Assembly (NCBI GenBank): GCA_003140855.1
Contig: PLLF01000093.1
Span: 1 to 64,000, forward strand
DNA: 64,000 nucleotides
Direction: 5' to 3'
Origin: Vulcanimicrobiota bacterium
GTDB lineage: Bacteria; Vulcanimicrobiota; Vulcanimicrobiia; Vulcanimicrobiales; Vulcanimicrobiaceae
The first letter of the stretch is position 1, and each line of letters starts with the position of its first letter. Below are positions 28,763 to 39,563 of this stretch, in pieces. Below the pieces are notes generated by a model. That model made no database searches. It had not been told where the DNA came from and saw only the letters and a program-made list of their open reading frames with translations. The translations under genes and the position numbers were made by a program.

Positions 28763-30886
28763 TTACGGCGCGCCTAGTTTTTGCAACAGCCAGTTTGCGG
28801 ACGTGTCGTACAGTTGCAGGACGTCCGCGAATCGCAGATTCTCGTGCGTTTCGTTAGGGAAAACCATCTCGACGACCTCGACGCCTTTGCCCCGTAAACG
28901 CGTAGCCAGATCGACGCCTTGTGAAAACTCGACGTTACGATCGTCGTCGCCTTGACTCATAAAGACCGGCGAGCGCCACGTTTCGACCGCCGATATAGGT
29001 GAGGAACCCTCGGCGATCTTCCGTTCGGCGGGCGTGCCGACGCCGCGGCCATAATCCGCGTCGAGCGTCGTCGCCCAGTTGTGCACGCCCGCCATGTCGA
29101 CGCCGGCTTTAAAGATATCGGAATTGCGCGCCAACCCCAGCGCGGTCAGGTATCCGCCATACGAGAGGCCGTAAATGCCGATCCGCGCCGGATCGACGTC
29201 GGGCCGGCTTTGCAAGTAGGCGACGCCCGCGAGCACGTCCTGGTACTCGCTCCCGCCTTTCGCGCCATAATTTTTCGCTTCGCGAAAATCGTGGCCGTAC
29301 ATGATTCCGCTGCGGTAGTTTATGGACAGCACGACGCATCCGTGGTTGGCGTAGTACTGGTTCGATTCGTAGAGATCGGTATAGAACTCCAGATAGTGGA
29401 AGCCGGGCAGCATCTGCCGGCGCGAACCGCCGTGATCGAAGATGATCGCGCAGTGTTTTGCAAGCCCGTCTTGCGGCACGAACACTTGCGAGTGAATAAG
29501 CAGGCCGTCCGGCGCCTGAAACGTGACGAGCTGCGGTTCGACAAGATCGCTTGCGGGAAATTCCGGCGGGGCGTCCGGGCCGCCCACCGGTGTTGAACCA
29601 TGAACGTCGCTGTTTAAGACAAAGACTGCGGGCGGATGATTGTAGTCGGCGTCAATGTACCCAACCAAATTGTCCCTAAGCCCAACAGGGCTCCACTGGC
29701 TATGCGGACCGTTTGTTTCTTCGGCTGCGGCGGCGCCAGCGACGCTTGCGCTCCAAATGTGGCGGCGATCGATATCACCTTGATTACTCGAGAAAATGAG
29801 GCGGGAACGATCGACAGAAACAGACGCGCTTTCTACTTCGAACTTACCGGGAGTGAGCAGCGAAGCCGGGCCGCCGTTCGCCTGCACCGAATAGAGATGC
29901 CGCCAGCCGTCCTTCTCCCATGGAAAGGCGATGCGACCGTTGTTCGACCAAAAAAGTTGCGCGGGACTGTCGAGTCCATAGAACTCGCTGCCCATGCCGG
30001 GATCGGCTTGCCATATCTTATGCCCGCCGCCGCCGTCCGCGCCGGCGACCCAAATCGACCACGGCTCCTTTACGTAATCTACATAAGGGTCTTCATTCTC
30101 GAGCGTACCCGGCGCACGAATGAACGCAATCTGTTTTCCGTCCGCCGACCAAGCCGACGCGACGTCGTGCGCAAAGAATGGCGCCGCGTACGCGATGCGG
30201 TTCGCCCGGAGATCGTAGATCGCAATGAAACCGTGGTCGCCGCGCGAGTTTGTAAATGCTATATGTGAACCGTCCGGTGAAAAGACCGGATCGGCGAGCG
30301 ACCCGCGGATAGCAAAGAGCCGCGCCGGTTTTCCTACGCGCGGACGGTTCCCTCTCGTGTTGAGCGCAGCCGAATAGGGTTGGCCGCGTAAGAGCCAAAC
30401 CGCGCGATCGCCTCGCGGCGAGATCACCGGAGAATAGCCTTCACCGACGCGCACCGGCACAGGCGATTGACCCGGCATCCCAACGATCCAAATCGTTTGT
30501 TTCGGCGGAATCGGAAGCGACAGCGGATTTGGGTATTCACTCCGCCGGTTGGTCCCTTCACCCCGCACGTACACGATGGCCAAATTGTCCGGCGTAATCG
30601 CAAGCGAACCGATGACTTGTCCGTCATCGCTCGTGTACGCGGTACGGCGAGAAGGTCGCGGGGGGCCGGCGAGGATTAGCGCATACACGTTGTGCGCTCC
30701 GCGCTCGCTGGCCGTGAACGCGACCGCGTTCCCATTGGGCGACGAAGTCAGATCATCGACAAACGGAGCCGACAGCACTTGCGCCATGGTGAAGCGTGCA
30801 GCGGCGGAGACGGCTGCGGAGCTCGATGCGAGAAGCGCGAGCCCGGCTACAATGCAAACGGAGGCGCGAAACATCGTGCGCATCAT
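28763..30886 (-). CDS. S9-family (prolyl oligopeptidase-type) peptidase
   Basis: Signal peptide, WD40-like beta-propeller segments; GIYGLSYGGYLTALGLA, MSQGDDDRNV, FPNETHENL. Confidence 0.93.
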   Translation of the reverse strand: MMRTMFRASVCIVAGLALLASSSAAVSAAARFTMAQVLSAPFVDDLTSSPNGNAVAFTASERGAHNVYALILAGPPRPSRRTAYTSDDGQVIGSLAITPDNLAIVYVRGEGTNRRSEYPNPLSLPIPPKQTIWIVGMPGQSPVPVRVGEGYSPVISPRGDRAVWLLRGQPYSAALNTRGNRPRVGKPARLFAIRGSLADPVFSPDGSHIAFTNSRGDHGFIAIYDLRANRIAYAAPFFAHDVASAWSADGKQIAFIRAPGTLENEDPYVDYVKEPWSIWVAGADGGGGHKIWQADPGMGSEFYGLDSPAQLFWSNNGRIAFPWEKDGWRHLYSVQANGGPASLLTPGKFEVESASVSVDRSRLIFSSNQGDIDRRHIWSASVAGAAAAEETNGPHSQWSPVGLRDNLVGYIDADYNHPPAVFVLNSDVHGSTPVGGPDAPPEFPASDLVEPQLVTFQAPDGLLIHSQVFVPQDGLAKHCAIIFDHGGSRRQMLPGFHYLEFYTDLYESNQYYANHGCVVLSINYRSGIMYGHDFREAKNYGAKGGSEYQDVLAGVAYLQSRPDVDPARIGIYGLSYGGYLTALGLARNSDIFKAGVDMAGVHNWATTLDADYGRGVGTPAERKIAEGSSPISAVETWRSPVFMSQGDDDRNVEFSQGVDLATRLRGKGVEVVEMVFPNETHENLRFADVLQLYDTSANWLLQKLGAP

Positions 30887-31315
30887 TCGCGCGTAGCCGG
30901 GGGCGCCCTTCGGCTCTAGTTCCAGGCCCCCGGAATTTTCACGTGCAGCTGGTACCTCAGTATCGCTTGGCCGGCATGCACATTCCGAACGGTAGCGCTC
31001 GCCGTTCCGTTGACGACGGGAATCGACATGTGCGTCGCGCCGTTGGCAAAAACAGAGCCGCCGCCGATGTCCAACTTGAGTGTCGCGGCGTGGCCTGCCG
31101 GCAAACCGACCCTGGAGATTGCTTGGCGCCTACGGCGCGGCGGTGATCGCGGGGCTGCTGTTTTGGTACGCGTTCGAACACGCGTGGACGTACGGCGCGG
31201 TGAAGGCGCGCGCCATTGCCTCATTGAGCCCGCGCGTAGCGGCGCTTTTCAGAACGCTGGGGATCGGCCAGGTGATGCGATTTGCATCACCCAGCTATGG
31301 CACACTCGCGCCGCA

Positions 31316-31340
31316 CCCTTCGACTTCGCTCAGGGCAGGC
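31316..31340 (+). repeat. Dispersed palindromic repeat fragment (CCCTTCGACTTCGCTCAGGGCAGGC)
   Basis: Core match to the other copies; intergenic. Confidence 0.7.
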
Positions 31341-31344
31341 TAAG

Positions 31345-31815
31345 CTAGGGCTGCATGGCCGCACGCAGCGCGTCCGGCGAAGCTGCAACTTGCAGTAGAG
31401 TGCGGCCCGCGTCGGGCGGACGGCGCTGCCCCTGCCCGCCGGCTCCCGGTGGACGGCCCTCTCGCCCCGGCGGCGGCGAACCGCCGTTTGCATCGGCAAA
31501 AGCTTTACGCATAGCATCGCGAAGCGCTTGTCCCTGCGCGATGACCGCTGTTGACTCGTCTGGAGTAAGCACCGCGTCGATTTGCGTGACCGCGTCGGCC
31601 ATAGCAAGCGAGCCGTTGCCGAACTGCGTGATGATGGCTTGCACTTTGATGCGGTGATCCGCGCTCAGCGCATTAAAACTATTGGTCTTAGCGGTGTCCC
31701 GAAGCGTTTGCATTTGGGCTTGCAGCTCGGGCGTCATGTCCGGGAAACCCTGAGCCGCGGCCGCAACCGGAGCTGCGCAAAGCGCTAGTGTAATGGCGAA
31801 AAGAAAAGTACGCAT
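31345..31815 (-). CDS. Secreted hypothetical protein with Gly/Pro-rich C-terminus
   Basis: Signal peptide MRTFLFAITLALCAAPVAAAAQ; helical body; PPPGREGRPPGAGGQGQRRPPDAG. Confidence 0.65.
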   Translation of the reverse strand: MRTFLFAITLALCAAPVAAAAQGFPDMTPELQAQMQTLRDTAKTNSFNALSADHRIKVQAIITQFGNGSLAMADAVTQIDAVLTPDESTAVIAQGQALRDAMRKAFADANGGSPPPGREGRPPGAGGQGQRRPPDAGRTLLQVAASPDALRAAMQP

Positions 31816-31860
31816 GCCCTGACGCTACAGGCGCCGCCTGAGAAATCCCTTGGGGCGCCG

Positions 31861-32975
31861 CTAGCTCGGCGGAATAGCGTCCGTTAACGAGCCCGGCGCA
31901 ACGACAACGGAACCACCCGCGGACTCTTTCGCCGCAAGTGCGGCGGTAATGTTCGGCTGTGCCCCGCCGTGCTCTTCGACCCAGTGACATGCCGCGAAAT
32001 GGCCCGGCCGGTATTCGGTGAACGGCGGCACCTCGACTTTGCACCGCTCGAAAGCGATCGGGCAGCGCGTGTGAAAGCGGCAGCCCGACGGCGGATTAAC
32101 GGGCGACGGAATGTCGCCCGTGAGGACGATGCGCTTGCGGCGCTGTTCGACGTGCGGATCGGGAATCGGAATCGCCGAGAGCAGCGAGATCGTGTACGGG
32201 TGCAGCGGCTCTTCATACAGATCGTCGCGCCGCGCCATTTCCATGAGCTTGCCCACGTACATGACCGCGACGCGCGTCGATATATGACGCACGACCGAAA
32301 GATCGTGCGCGATGAATAAATACGTCAATCCCAACTGCGCCTGCAAATCTTCGAGCAGGTTAATGACTTGCGCTTGGATCGAGACGTCGAGCGCCGAGAC
32401 GGGTTCGTCGCAGACGATGAATTTCGGATCGACGGCGAGCGCGCGCGCGATGCCGATGCGCTGGCGTTGGCCGCCGGAGAATTCGTGCGGATAACGGTTT
32501 GAATGATAGGGCTGCAGTCCCACGAGACGCAGCAACTCCTGAACGCGCTCGTCGATCGCTTTCCCTTGCGCCAAATGGTGAATCTTCAAAGGTTCGGCGA
32601 CGATGTCGCCCACGGTCATGCGCGGATTCAGCGAGGCAAACGGATCTTGGAAGATGATTTGCATCTCGCGGCGCAGCCGGCGGATCTCGCCGCGCGAGAG
32701 ATCGAGGATCGGCTTGCCGTCGAAACAGATCTCACCTTGGCTGGCCGGTAACAAGCGTAAGATGACGCGCCCGACGGTTGTCTTTCCCGAGCCCGACTCG
32801 CCGACGAGCCCCAGCGTTTCGCCGCGCGCGATCGTAAAATCAACACCGTCGACCGCTTTGACGTCACCGATGTGGCGCGACATCAAACCCGCGTGGATCG
32901 GAAAATACTTATACAGTCCCGTTACTTCGAGGAGATCGTCGGTCGCTGGCTCGGTGGCGATCTGCTGCGCTGCGC

Positions 32976-32979
<4 letters not shown>
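31861..32979 (-). CDS. Oligopeptide/dipeptide ABC transporter ATP-binding protein (OppF/DppF type)
   Basis: [43 protein letters not shown], oligo_HPY C-terminus [15 protein letters not shown]. Confidence 0.95.
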
Positions 32980-34016
<1,037 letters not shown>

Positions 34017-34019
34017 GAG

Positions 34020-34388
34020 CTAGATACCGGTCAGCGACAAGATCGTGCCGATGACGACGAACATCACAGCAAATACTCCCGTTATGCGCTTCAGCTGTTC
34101 TTCTGCGCCCAAGCGGCTGTATGCGGACTCGACGCGGCCGCCGAGCGTTCCCGACAGCCCTTCCTGTTTAGTGGTTTGAATCGCCAGCATGATGATCAGG
34201 CCGAGCGCAACGATGAGGAACAGGCCGGCGAGACCGTGCGTCAGCCAACTCGCGTGCAGCTGAAACCACGTCTGTGGGGCCGGCGCGTTGAAATTGACGG
34301 CCTGCTGAGGAACTGGTTGTGGAACTTGTATCGGCGGCGGATTTGCCAAAATCGGTTTTGCCGTCGCGACGCCAATGAGCCAGGTCAT
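34020..34388 (-). CDS. secG: Preprotein translocase subunit SecG with Pro-rich N-terminal extension
   Basis: GLAGLFLIVALGLIIMLAIQTTKQEGLSGTLGG; ATGA overlap with the dxs stop. Confidence 0.85.
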   Translation of the reverse strand: MTWLIGVATAKPILANPPPIQVPQPVPQQAVNFNAPAPQTWFQLHASWLTHGLAGLFLIVALGLIIMLAIQTTKQEGLSGTLGGRVESAYSRLGAEEQLKRITGVFAVMFVVIGTILSLTGI

Positions 34389-36322
34389 ACCGGTTCCTCC
34401 ACCAGTTCTAAAGCGCCGGCGCCGTCGGAAACCGGTAGAAGAGCATTTTCAACGCGCGCGGCGACGTCTTCGCCGGTTAGGCCAAACAGCGCGCGTTGTT
34501 TGGGCTGCGAATCGTGTTGTACCAGCACGCTCGGAACGCCGACCCGTTCGACCCTGACGTTCAAGCCGCGATCTGAAACAAACTCGGCGACGGCCGAACC
34601 GAATCCGCCCGCCAGCGAGTGCTCTTCGAGCGTAATGAAGTGCGAGTGGTTTGCCGCGAGCTCCACCAGAAGTGCTTCGTCGATCGGCTTCGCGAAGCGC
34701 ATGTTGACGACGGTCACATCACCGTTCACCAGAGCGTGAGCATCCAGCGCCACGTCCACCGTATTGCCGTAAGCCAGGATCGCAACGCGCATGTCATCCT
34801 GAGTTTGTCGAAGGGCGCGGCGCAGCACCTCGCCGCGTCCATGCACGATCGGCGCAACGGGATCGCGATATTTTCCGCTGGTCGAACCGCGCGGATAGCG
34901 AATCGCCGCCGGGCCATCCAGCGAGAGCGCGTGCTCGAGCATCGGATACAGCTCTTCCTCGTTGCGCGGCGCCATGCACGTCATGTTCGGCAGCGTGCGC
35001 ATATACGCGATATCGTAAAGGCCCATATGCGTGGGACCGTCATCGCCGACCATGCCCGCGCGATCCATGCAAAAGACGACCGGTAAATTTTGTACGCAGA
35101 CGTCGTGTACGACCTGATCGTACGCCCGCTGCAGGAACGTCGAGTAAATCGCGCAGACCGGCCTGAGTCCGTTCGTCGCCGCGCCCGCGGCAAAACACAC
35201 GGCGTGCGCTTCGGCTATGCCGACGTCGAAATAGCGCTCGGGAAAGCGTTTGGCAAACTTCGAAAGCCCGGTGCCGTCGGGCATTGCGGCCGTGATGCCG
35301 ATCACGCGCGGATCCTTTTCGGCCAGCGCGATCATCGCATCGGCGAACACGTCCTGAAACTTTGGCGCCGCGGGCGCAGCGGCTTTTTTGCTGCCGTCGC
35401 GCGGCTCGAACGCGTTGGCGCCGATGCCGTGGAAGGTTCGCGAGTCGCGCTCCGCCGGCTCGTAGCCTTTGCCTTTCACGGTACGAATATGTAAGAGCAC
35501 CGCGCGCGGAATTGCCTTCGCGGTCTCGAGAGCGTCGACCAGCGTATCGTAGTTGTGGCCGTCGATGGCTCCGATGTAGCGGAAACCGAGCTCTTCGAAA
35601 ATGACGGCGGCTTTTTCCGAAGGCGCTATGAACCGCATCGCTCCGAGCTCGGCCGACTCGAACGCTTTCTTCGCCATGCCTCCCAGCGGCAGATGATCGA
35701 GCACGTGCTTTCCGGTCGCGCGCACTTGATTGGCAAACGGCTTGCTGCGAAGAACCGAGAGGTACGACGCGATCGATCCGACGTTGGGCGCTATCGACAT
35801 TTCGTTGTCGTTGAGAATCACGATGAAATTGCTGCGCATCTGCCCGGCATTGTTGAGCGCTTCGTAAGCCAGGCCGCCGGTCAGCGCGCCGTCGCCGATC
35901 ACCGCCACGATCGTTTCGTTGCCGCCGGTCAGGTCGCGCGCCCGCGCCATGCCGAGCGCGGCCGAAACGCCGGTGCTTGCGTGGCCGGCCCCAAAGCAAT
36001 CGTATTCGGATTCGGTGCGCATCGCAAAGCCCGAGATTCCGCCGCCTTTTCGCAGCGTAGCAAAACGATCGCGCCGGCCCGTCAAGAGTTTGTGCACGTA
36101 CGTTTGGTGGCTGACGTCCCAGACGATCCGATCGTTGGGCAGATCGAGCGTGCGGTGAAGCGCGAGCGTCAGCTCGACCACGCCGAGGTTGGGAGCCAAA
36201 TGCCCCCCGTTTTGCACGCAGACTTCAACCAGCAGCTCGCGAATTTCGCAAGCCAGCAGATCGATCTCCGGGCGGGAAAGGGCTTTGACGTCGGCGGGAG
36301 AGTCGATGCGTTCGATTACCAT
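34385..36322 (-). CDS. dxs: 1-deoxy-D-xylulose-5-phosphate synthase
   Basis: GGHLAPNLGVVELTLALHRTLDLPNDRIVWDVSHQTYVHKLLTGR, GDGALTGGLAYEALNNAG, DRAGMVGDDGPTHMGLYDIAYMR. Confidence 0.97.
   Translation of the reverse strand: MVIERIDSPADVKALSRPEIDLLACEIRELLVEVCVQNGGHLAPNLGVVELTLALHRTLDLPNDRIVWDVSHQTYVHKLLTGRRDRFATLRKGGGISGFAMRTESEYDCFGAGHASTGVSAALGMARARDLTGGNETIVAVIGDGALTGGLAYEALNNAGQMRSNFIVILNDNEMSIAPNVGSIASYLSVLRSKPFANQVRATGKHVLDHLPLGGMAKKAFESAELGAMRFIAPSEKAAVIFEELGFRYIGAIDGHNYDTLVDALETAKAIPRAVLLHIRTVKGKGYEPAERDSRTFHGIGANAFEPRDGSKKAAAPAAPKFQDVFADAMIALAEKDPRVIGITAAMPDGTGLSKFAKRFPERYFDVGIAEAHAVCFAAGAATNGLRPVCAIYSTFLQRAYDQVVHDVCVQNLPVVFCMDRAGMVGDDGPTHMGLYDIAYMRTLPNMTCMAPRNEEELYPMLEHALSLDGPAAIRYPRGSTSGKYRDPVAPIVHGRGEVLRRALRQTQDDMRVAILAYGNTVDVALDAHALVNGDVTVVNMRFAKPIDEALLVELAANHSHFITLEEHSLAGGFGSAVAEFVSDRGLNVRVERVGVPSVLVQHDSQPKQRALFGLTGEDVAARVENALLPVSDGAGALELVEEPV
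34792..34817 (-). repeat. Dispersed palindromic repeat copy inside dxs (TGTCATCCTGAGTTTGTCGAAGGGCG)
   Basis: Reverse complement CGCCCTTCGACAAACTCAGGATGACA; encodes LRQTQDDM in the dxs frame. Confidence 0.75.
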
Positions 36323-36422
36323 GGGCGGACCCCACCCTTCGACAGACCCGGAACCCGCGTCCCCCGCACGAGGGAGAGAGGGCTCGCAGGAACCGCCGCG
36401 GGCACGGGTTTAGTAGCCTTCA

Positions 36423-37061
36423 GTGCTAGAACATCCGGCCGTGACGCCGCTTCCCGTACGGAACCGGCGCGTTTGGCGCGATTTGGCGCGAATTCTCTCC
36501 ACCATCTTCAATCCGTTCCTCACCGCGCTCGCCCTGTTCGTCATCTTGTCGCACGTGCGCGCGCGCAGCACGGACGAGTTTTGGTGGCTGCTCTTCTTGA
36601 GCACGTTCTTCACATCGCTCGGTCCGATGCTCTTCATCTTCTGGCTCTACGCGACCGATCGCATATCGGATCTCGACATGTCGATCCGGCAAGAGCGCGA
36701 GAAAGTTTTTTTCGTCTTCGTCATCTTCTATCTGGTGGGCACGGCTACGTTATGGCTGACCCACGCGCCCAAACTGCTGGTCGCCTCGATGGCGGGCTAC
36801 ACGTTGGCTACCGCGGTCGTGCAGTACATCACGCGCTACTGGAAGATCAGCACGCACGCGGTCGGGATCACGGCGCCGCTCGTAGCGTTGAGCTTGCTCT
36901 ACGGTCGCCAGCCGCTGCCGTTCTTGGTGCTCATCCCGATGGTGTGCTGGGCGCGCGTGTATTTGCGCGCGCACACGGTCGGCCAAGTCGTGGCCGGCGC
37001 AATGCTCGCGACGTTCAGCGTGGGCCTGTTCTTCTGGGCATTCCACATCGTCGCGCTCTAG
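36423..37061 (+). CDS. PAP2-superfamily membrane protein
   Basis: Multiple TM helices; ITRYWKISTHAVGITAP...ARVYLRAHTVGQVVAGA; GTG start. Confidence 0.75.
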   Translation: MLEHPAVTPLPVRNRRVWRDLARILSTIFNPFLTALALFVILSHVRARSTDEFWWLLFLSTFFTSLGPMLFIFWLYATDRISDLDMSIRQEREKVFFVFVIFYLVGTATLWLTHAPKLLVASMAGYTLATAVVQYITRYWKISTHAVGITAPLVALSLLYGRQPLPFLVLIPMVCWARVYLRAHTVGQVVAGAMLATFSVGLFFWAFHIVAL

Positions 37062-37062
37062 T

Positions 37063-37551
37063 TCAATCGTAGCGTAAGTTAAAGCGGCGCGGCTCATAGA
37101 GTTCCGGAGGGCCGGCCCGCAGCGAATCGATAATCGGCAGAATGCCGAGCGTATCGTCAAAGACGAGCGCCGGCTGCTCGACAGCAGTTGGAAGCAGAAA
37201 CGTCAAGTGCTCCGTGTCGGTCGCGCCGAGGATCTTGTGAGCTGCGGTGCCTGCGCTCGCATAGTATGTGCGTCCGTCATTATCGAAGACGTGGGCGCTG
37301 CGCGGCGTCCAATGGTACCGCTCGCCGTAAGGACAGAACACGCGCGCGGTCACTTCATAAGCAGTCATTCCCGCCGAAGCGCTATGCCGCGCGACGCGCG
37401 TTACGGTAAATCCGGTTTCATAATCCCACAGCACGGTGCCGAGCGGCAGCGGCATCGGCGGGCGGCCGTATATCGAGGCCAAATACGCGCACACCACAAG
37501 CACGCCCAGGCCGACAATTGACGCTCCCACGATGGCGAGTAACTTTGTCAT
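37063..37551 (-). CDS. Hypothetical membrane-anchored protein
   Basis: N-terminal TM (LLAIVGASIVGLGVLVVCAYLASIY); no recognised domain. Confidence 0.6.
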   Translation of the reverse strand: MTKLLAIVGASIVGLGVLVVCAYLASIYGRPPMPLPLGTVLWDYETGFTVTRVARHSASAGMTAYEVTARVFCPYGERYHWTPRSAHVFDNDGRTYYASAGTAAHKILGATDTEHLTFLLPTAVEQPALVFDDTLGILPIIDSLRAGPPELYEPRRFNLRYD

Positions 37552-37589
37552 GCAAAGTTATTCTAACACGACTAGGGGGCTTCGTCCAG

Positions 37590-38807
37590 CTAAAGCTTCG
37601 CCGCTTCCGGAGTGTGAATATGCTCCGGGCGAAAGCCGACTCCTATTAAGCGCGCCGGGATGCGCCGCAACAACGGAAAGTGCTTGAACGCGCGCAGCAG
37701 CAACGGCCCTCTCCCGGTTTTTTTCGCCGCAGCGGGCTGCAAGAATTTCGAGATCACCGCCTTTTGTATGAACAACTGCAAGCCTTGGGTCATGACTGTC
37801 GGAAATGTGCGGCGCCGCTGCACGGCCGCCAAGTCCGGCGCGCGATTCGCAGCGAGATCCGGATACAGAATATTTGCGGCCGCGACCGCGTCCTGAATTG
37901 CAAGATTGATCCCGACGCCCCCAATCGGCGACATGGCGTGCGCCGCGTCGCCGATGAAGAGTAGCCCGTCTTCGTACCATTTTTCCAGGCGGTCGACCTG
38001 AACCAGCAGCAGCTTGACGTCGTCCCAGCTCCGCAGCGCGGCGACACGATCGCGCACGAACGGCGCCTGCTCGGCAATGCCGGCACGAAACTCTTCCAGG
38101 CCGCGCGCCTTGAGCGTCTTGAACGACCCCTTCGTGATGATATACGCGCACTGCCAGTACGTATCGCGCAAAAGCATGACGAAGATCTTTCCGTTCTTGA
38201 TGTACCCGAAGACTTGGCCGGGATCTTCCGGCTCGCGCGGCAAGCGCAGCCACAAGGCGTCCATCGGCGCGCCAAAATCCTTGACGGGCATCCGGGCGGC
38301 CTCGCGCAGCGTCGAGTTGCGGCCGTCGGCGCCGACCGTCAAGTCCGCGCGAATGTCGATCTCACCCTGCGGCGTTGATGCGCGCACGCCGGCGACTCGC
38401 CCGCCGTCTTTCAGCATGCTCGTCGCTTCGGTTTGCATAAGCAGATGAAACGCGGGATAACGCCGCGCGTGTTCCGCCAAGAAGTTCAGGAAATCCCACT
38501 GCGGCATGAACGCCAAGAATTTACAATGCGTCGGAACGTGCCGGAGGTCGACGAACGGATATTCGACATCGTCCACGACTCCCGAGAACTGCGTGATTTC
38601 GCTGTGCGGACGCGCCAGGAATGCCTCGAGCAGTCCCAGTTCCCACATGAGGTCGAGCGTCGACGGATGAATCGTGTCGCCGCGAAAATCCCGCAGAAAA
38701 TCCGCGTGCTTCTCAAGCACCGCGACTTCTACTCCAGCGCGGGCGAGCAAGAATCCCAGCATCATGCCGGCGGGCCCGCCGCCGGCGACCGCGACCTTAA
38801 CGTTCAA
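37590..38807 (-). CDS. FAD-dependent oxidoreductase (PHBH-like monooxygenase family)
   Basis: VAVAGGGPAGMMLGFLLARAGVEVAVLEKH, LFIGDAAHAMSPIGGVGINLAIQDAVAAANIL. Confidence 0.92.
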   Translation of the reverse strand: MNVKVAVAGGGPAGMMLGFLLARAGVEVAVLEKHADFLRDFRGDTIHPSTLDLMWELGLLEAFLARPHSEITQFSGVVDDVEYPFVDLRHVPTHCKFLAFMPQWDFLNFLAEHARRYPAFHLLMQTEATSMLKDGGRVAGVRASTPQGEIDIRADLTVGADGRNSTLREAARMPVKDFGAPMDALWLRLPREPEDPGQVFGYIKNGKIFVMLLRDTYWQCAYIITKGSFKTLKARGLEEFRAGIAEQAPFVRDRVAALRSWDDVKLLLVQVDRLEKWYEDGLLFIGDAAHAMSPIGGVGINLAIQDAVAAANILYPDLAANRAPDLAAVQRRRTFPTVMTQGLQLFIQKAVISKFLQPAAAKKTGRGPLLLRAFKHFPLLRRIPARLIGVGFRPEHIHTPEAAKL

Positions 38808-39561
38808 AAGAGATCTCCGGCAATTCGCCCAGCGTCGCAGTTACGGCGCTGCGGAAACGATCCGGATCGCCGCTCGTGATGCAGACGATCGATCCGGTTC
38901 CGGGCCCGAAACCTTCGTTGGCGGCGATCGCCGCCGCGCATTCGGCTTGCTCGAGAGCGGGATCGATGCGTGCTATACCGTCGCCGAGCACCGCCGCGAA
39001 GTGCGCATCCAGCAGCGGATAGTGCGTGCACGCCAAAATGACTGCGTCGAGTTCGCGCGGCAACTGCGCGCACGCGGCCGCAACCGCGGCACGGGGCTCA
39101 GGGCCTTCCAGCTTTCCGGCCTCCACGAGCGGCACCAGCGCCGGAGCCGCGACTTCCGTGACACGGGCGCCAGGAACGCGCGCCGCGATCTTCTTCGTAT
39201 AAGCTCCAGTCGCCATAGTTGCCGAAGTCGCGATGACGCCTACACGCTCGTAACCTGCACTTTCAACGGCGATCGCTGCCGACTCGATCAGGTCCACGAT
39301 CGCAGCGCGCGATCGCGGCCAGCCTTGCTGCGAAGCGGTCGCGCACGACGTGTTGCATGCCATAACGATTGCATCCGCACCGCGTTCGTCCAAGAACGCG
39401 ACGTTCGCGCGCAGCAGCTGGACCAACTCATCCGTGCTGCGGTCGCCGTAAGGCACGTGCAATTGGTCTGCAAAAAACACGATGTCGTGCCGCGGTAACT
39501 TCTCGTGCAGCCGCCGCAGCACTGTCAGCCCGCCGAGCCCCGAATCGAATAAACCTAGAAT
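38797..39561 (-). CDS. murI: Glutamate racemase, apparent AUU start at 39561
   Basis: I-LGLFDSGLGGLTVLRRLHEKLP...ADQLHVPYGDRS, VMACNTSCAT, ILACTHYPLL; the DSG motif lies upstream of the first ATG/GTG/TTG/CTG. Confidence 0.88.
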   Translation of the reverse strand: MLGLFDSGLGGLTVLRRLHEKLPRHDIVFFADQLHVPYGDRSTDELVQLLRANVAFLDERGADAIVMACNTSCATASQQGWPRSRAAIVDLIESAAIAVESAGYERVGVIATSATMATGAYTKKIAARVPGARVTEVAAPALVPLVEAGKLEGPEPRAAVAAACAQLPRELDAVILACTHYPLLDAHFAAVLGDGIARIDPALEQAECAAAIAANEGFGPGTGSIVCITSGDPDRFRSAVTATLGELPEISFER

Positions 39562-39563
39562 GC

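Noticed and set aside
36337-36353. CCCTTCGACAGACCCGG upstream of dxs as a full repeat copy
   Set aside because: Matches only one arm of the consensus; kept as a possible degenerate copy, not called as a feature.
35555-37072. Plus-strand 505-aa ORF
   Set aside because: Antisense to dxs and out of frame with the PAP2 gene; low-complexity shadow translation.
38797-39522. murI start at GTG 39522 as given by the ORF track
   Set aside because: Would delete the catalytic DSG motif that is present in frame just upstream.
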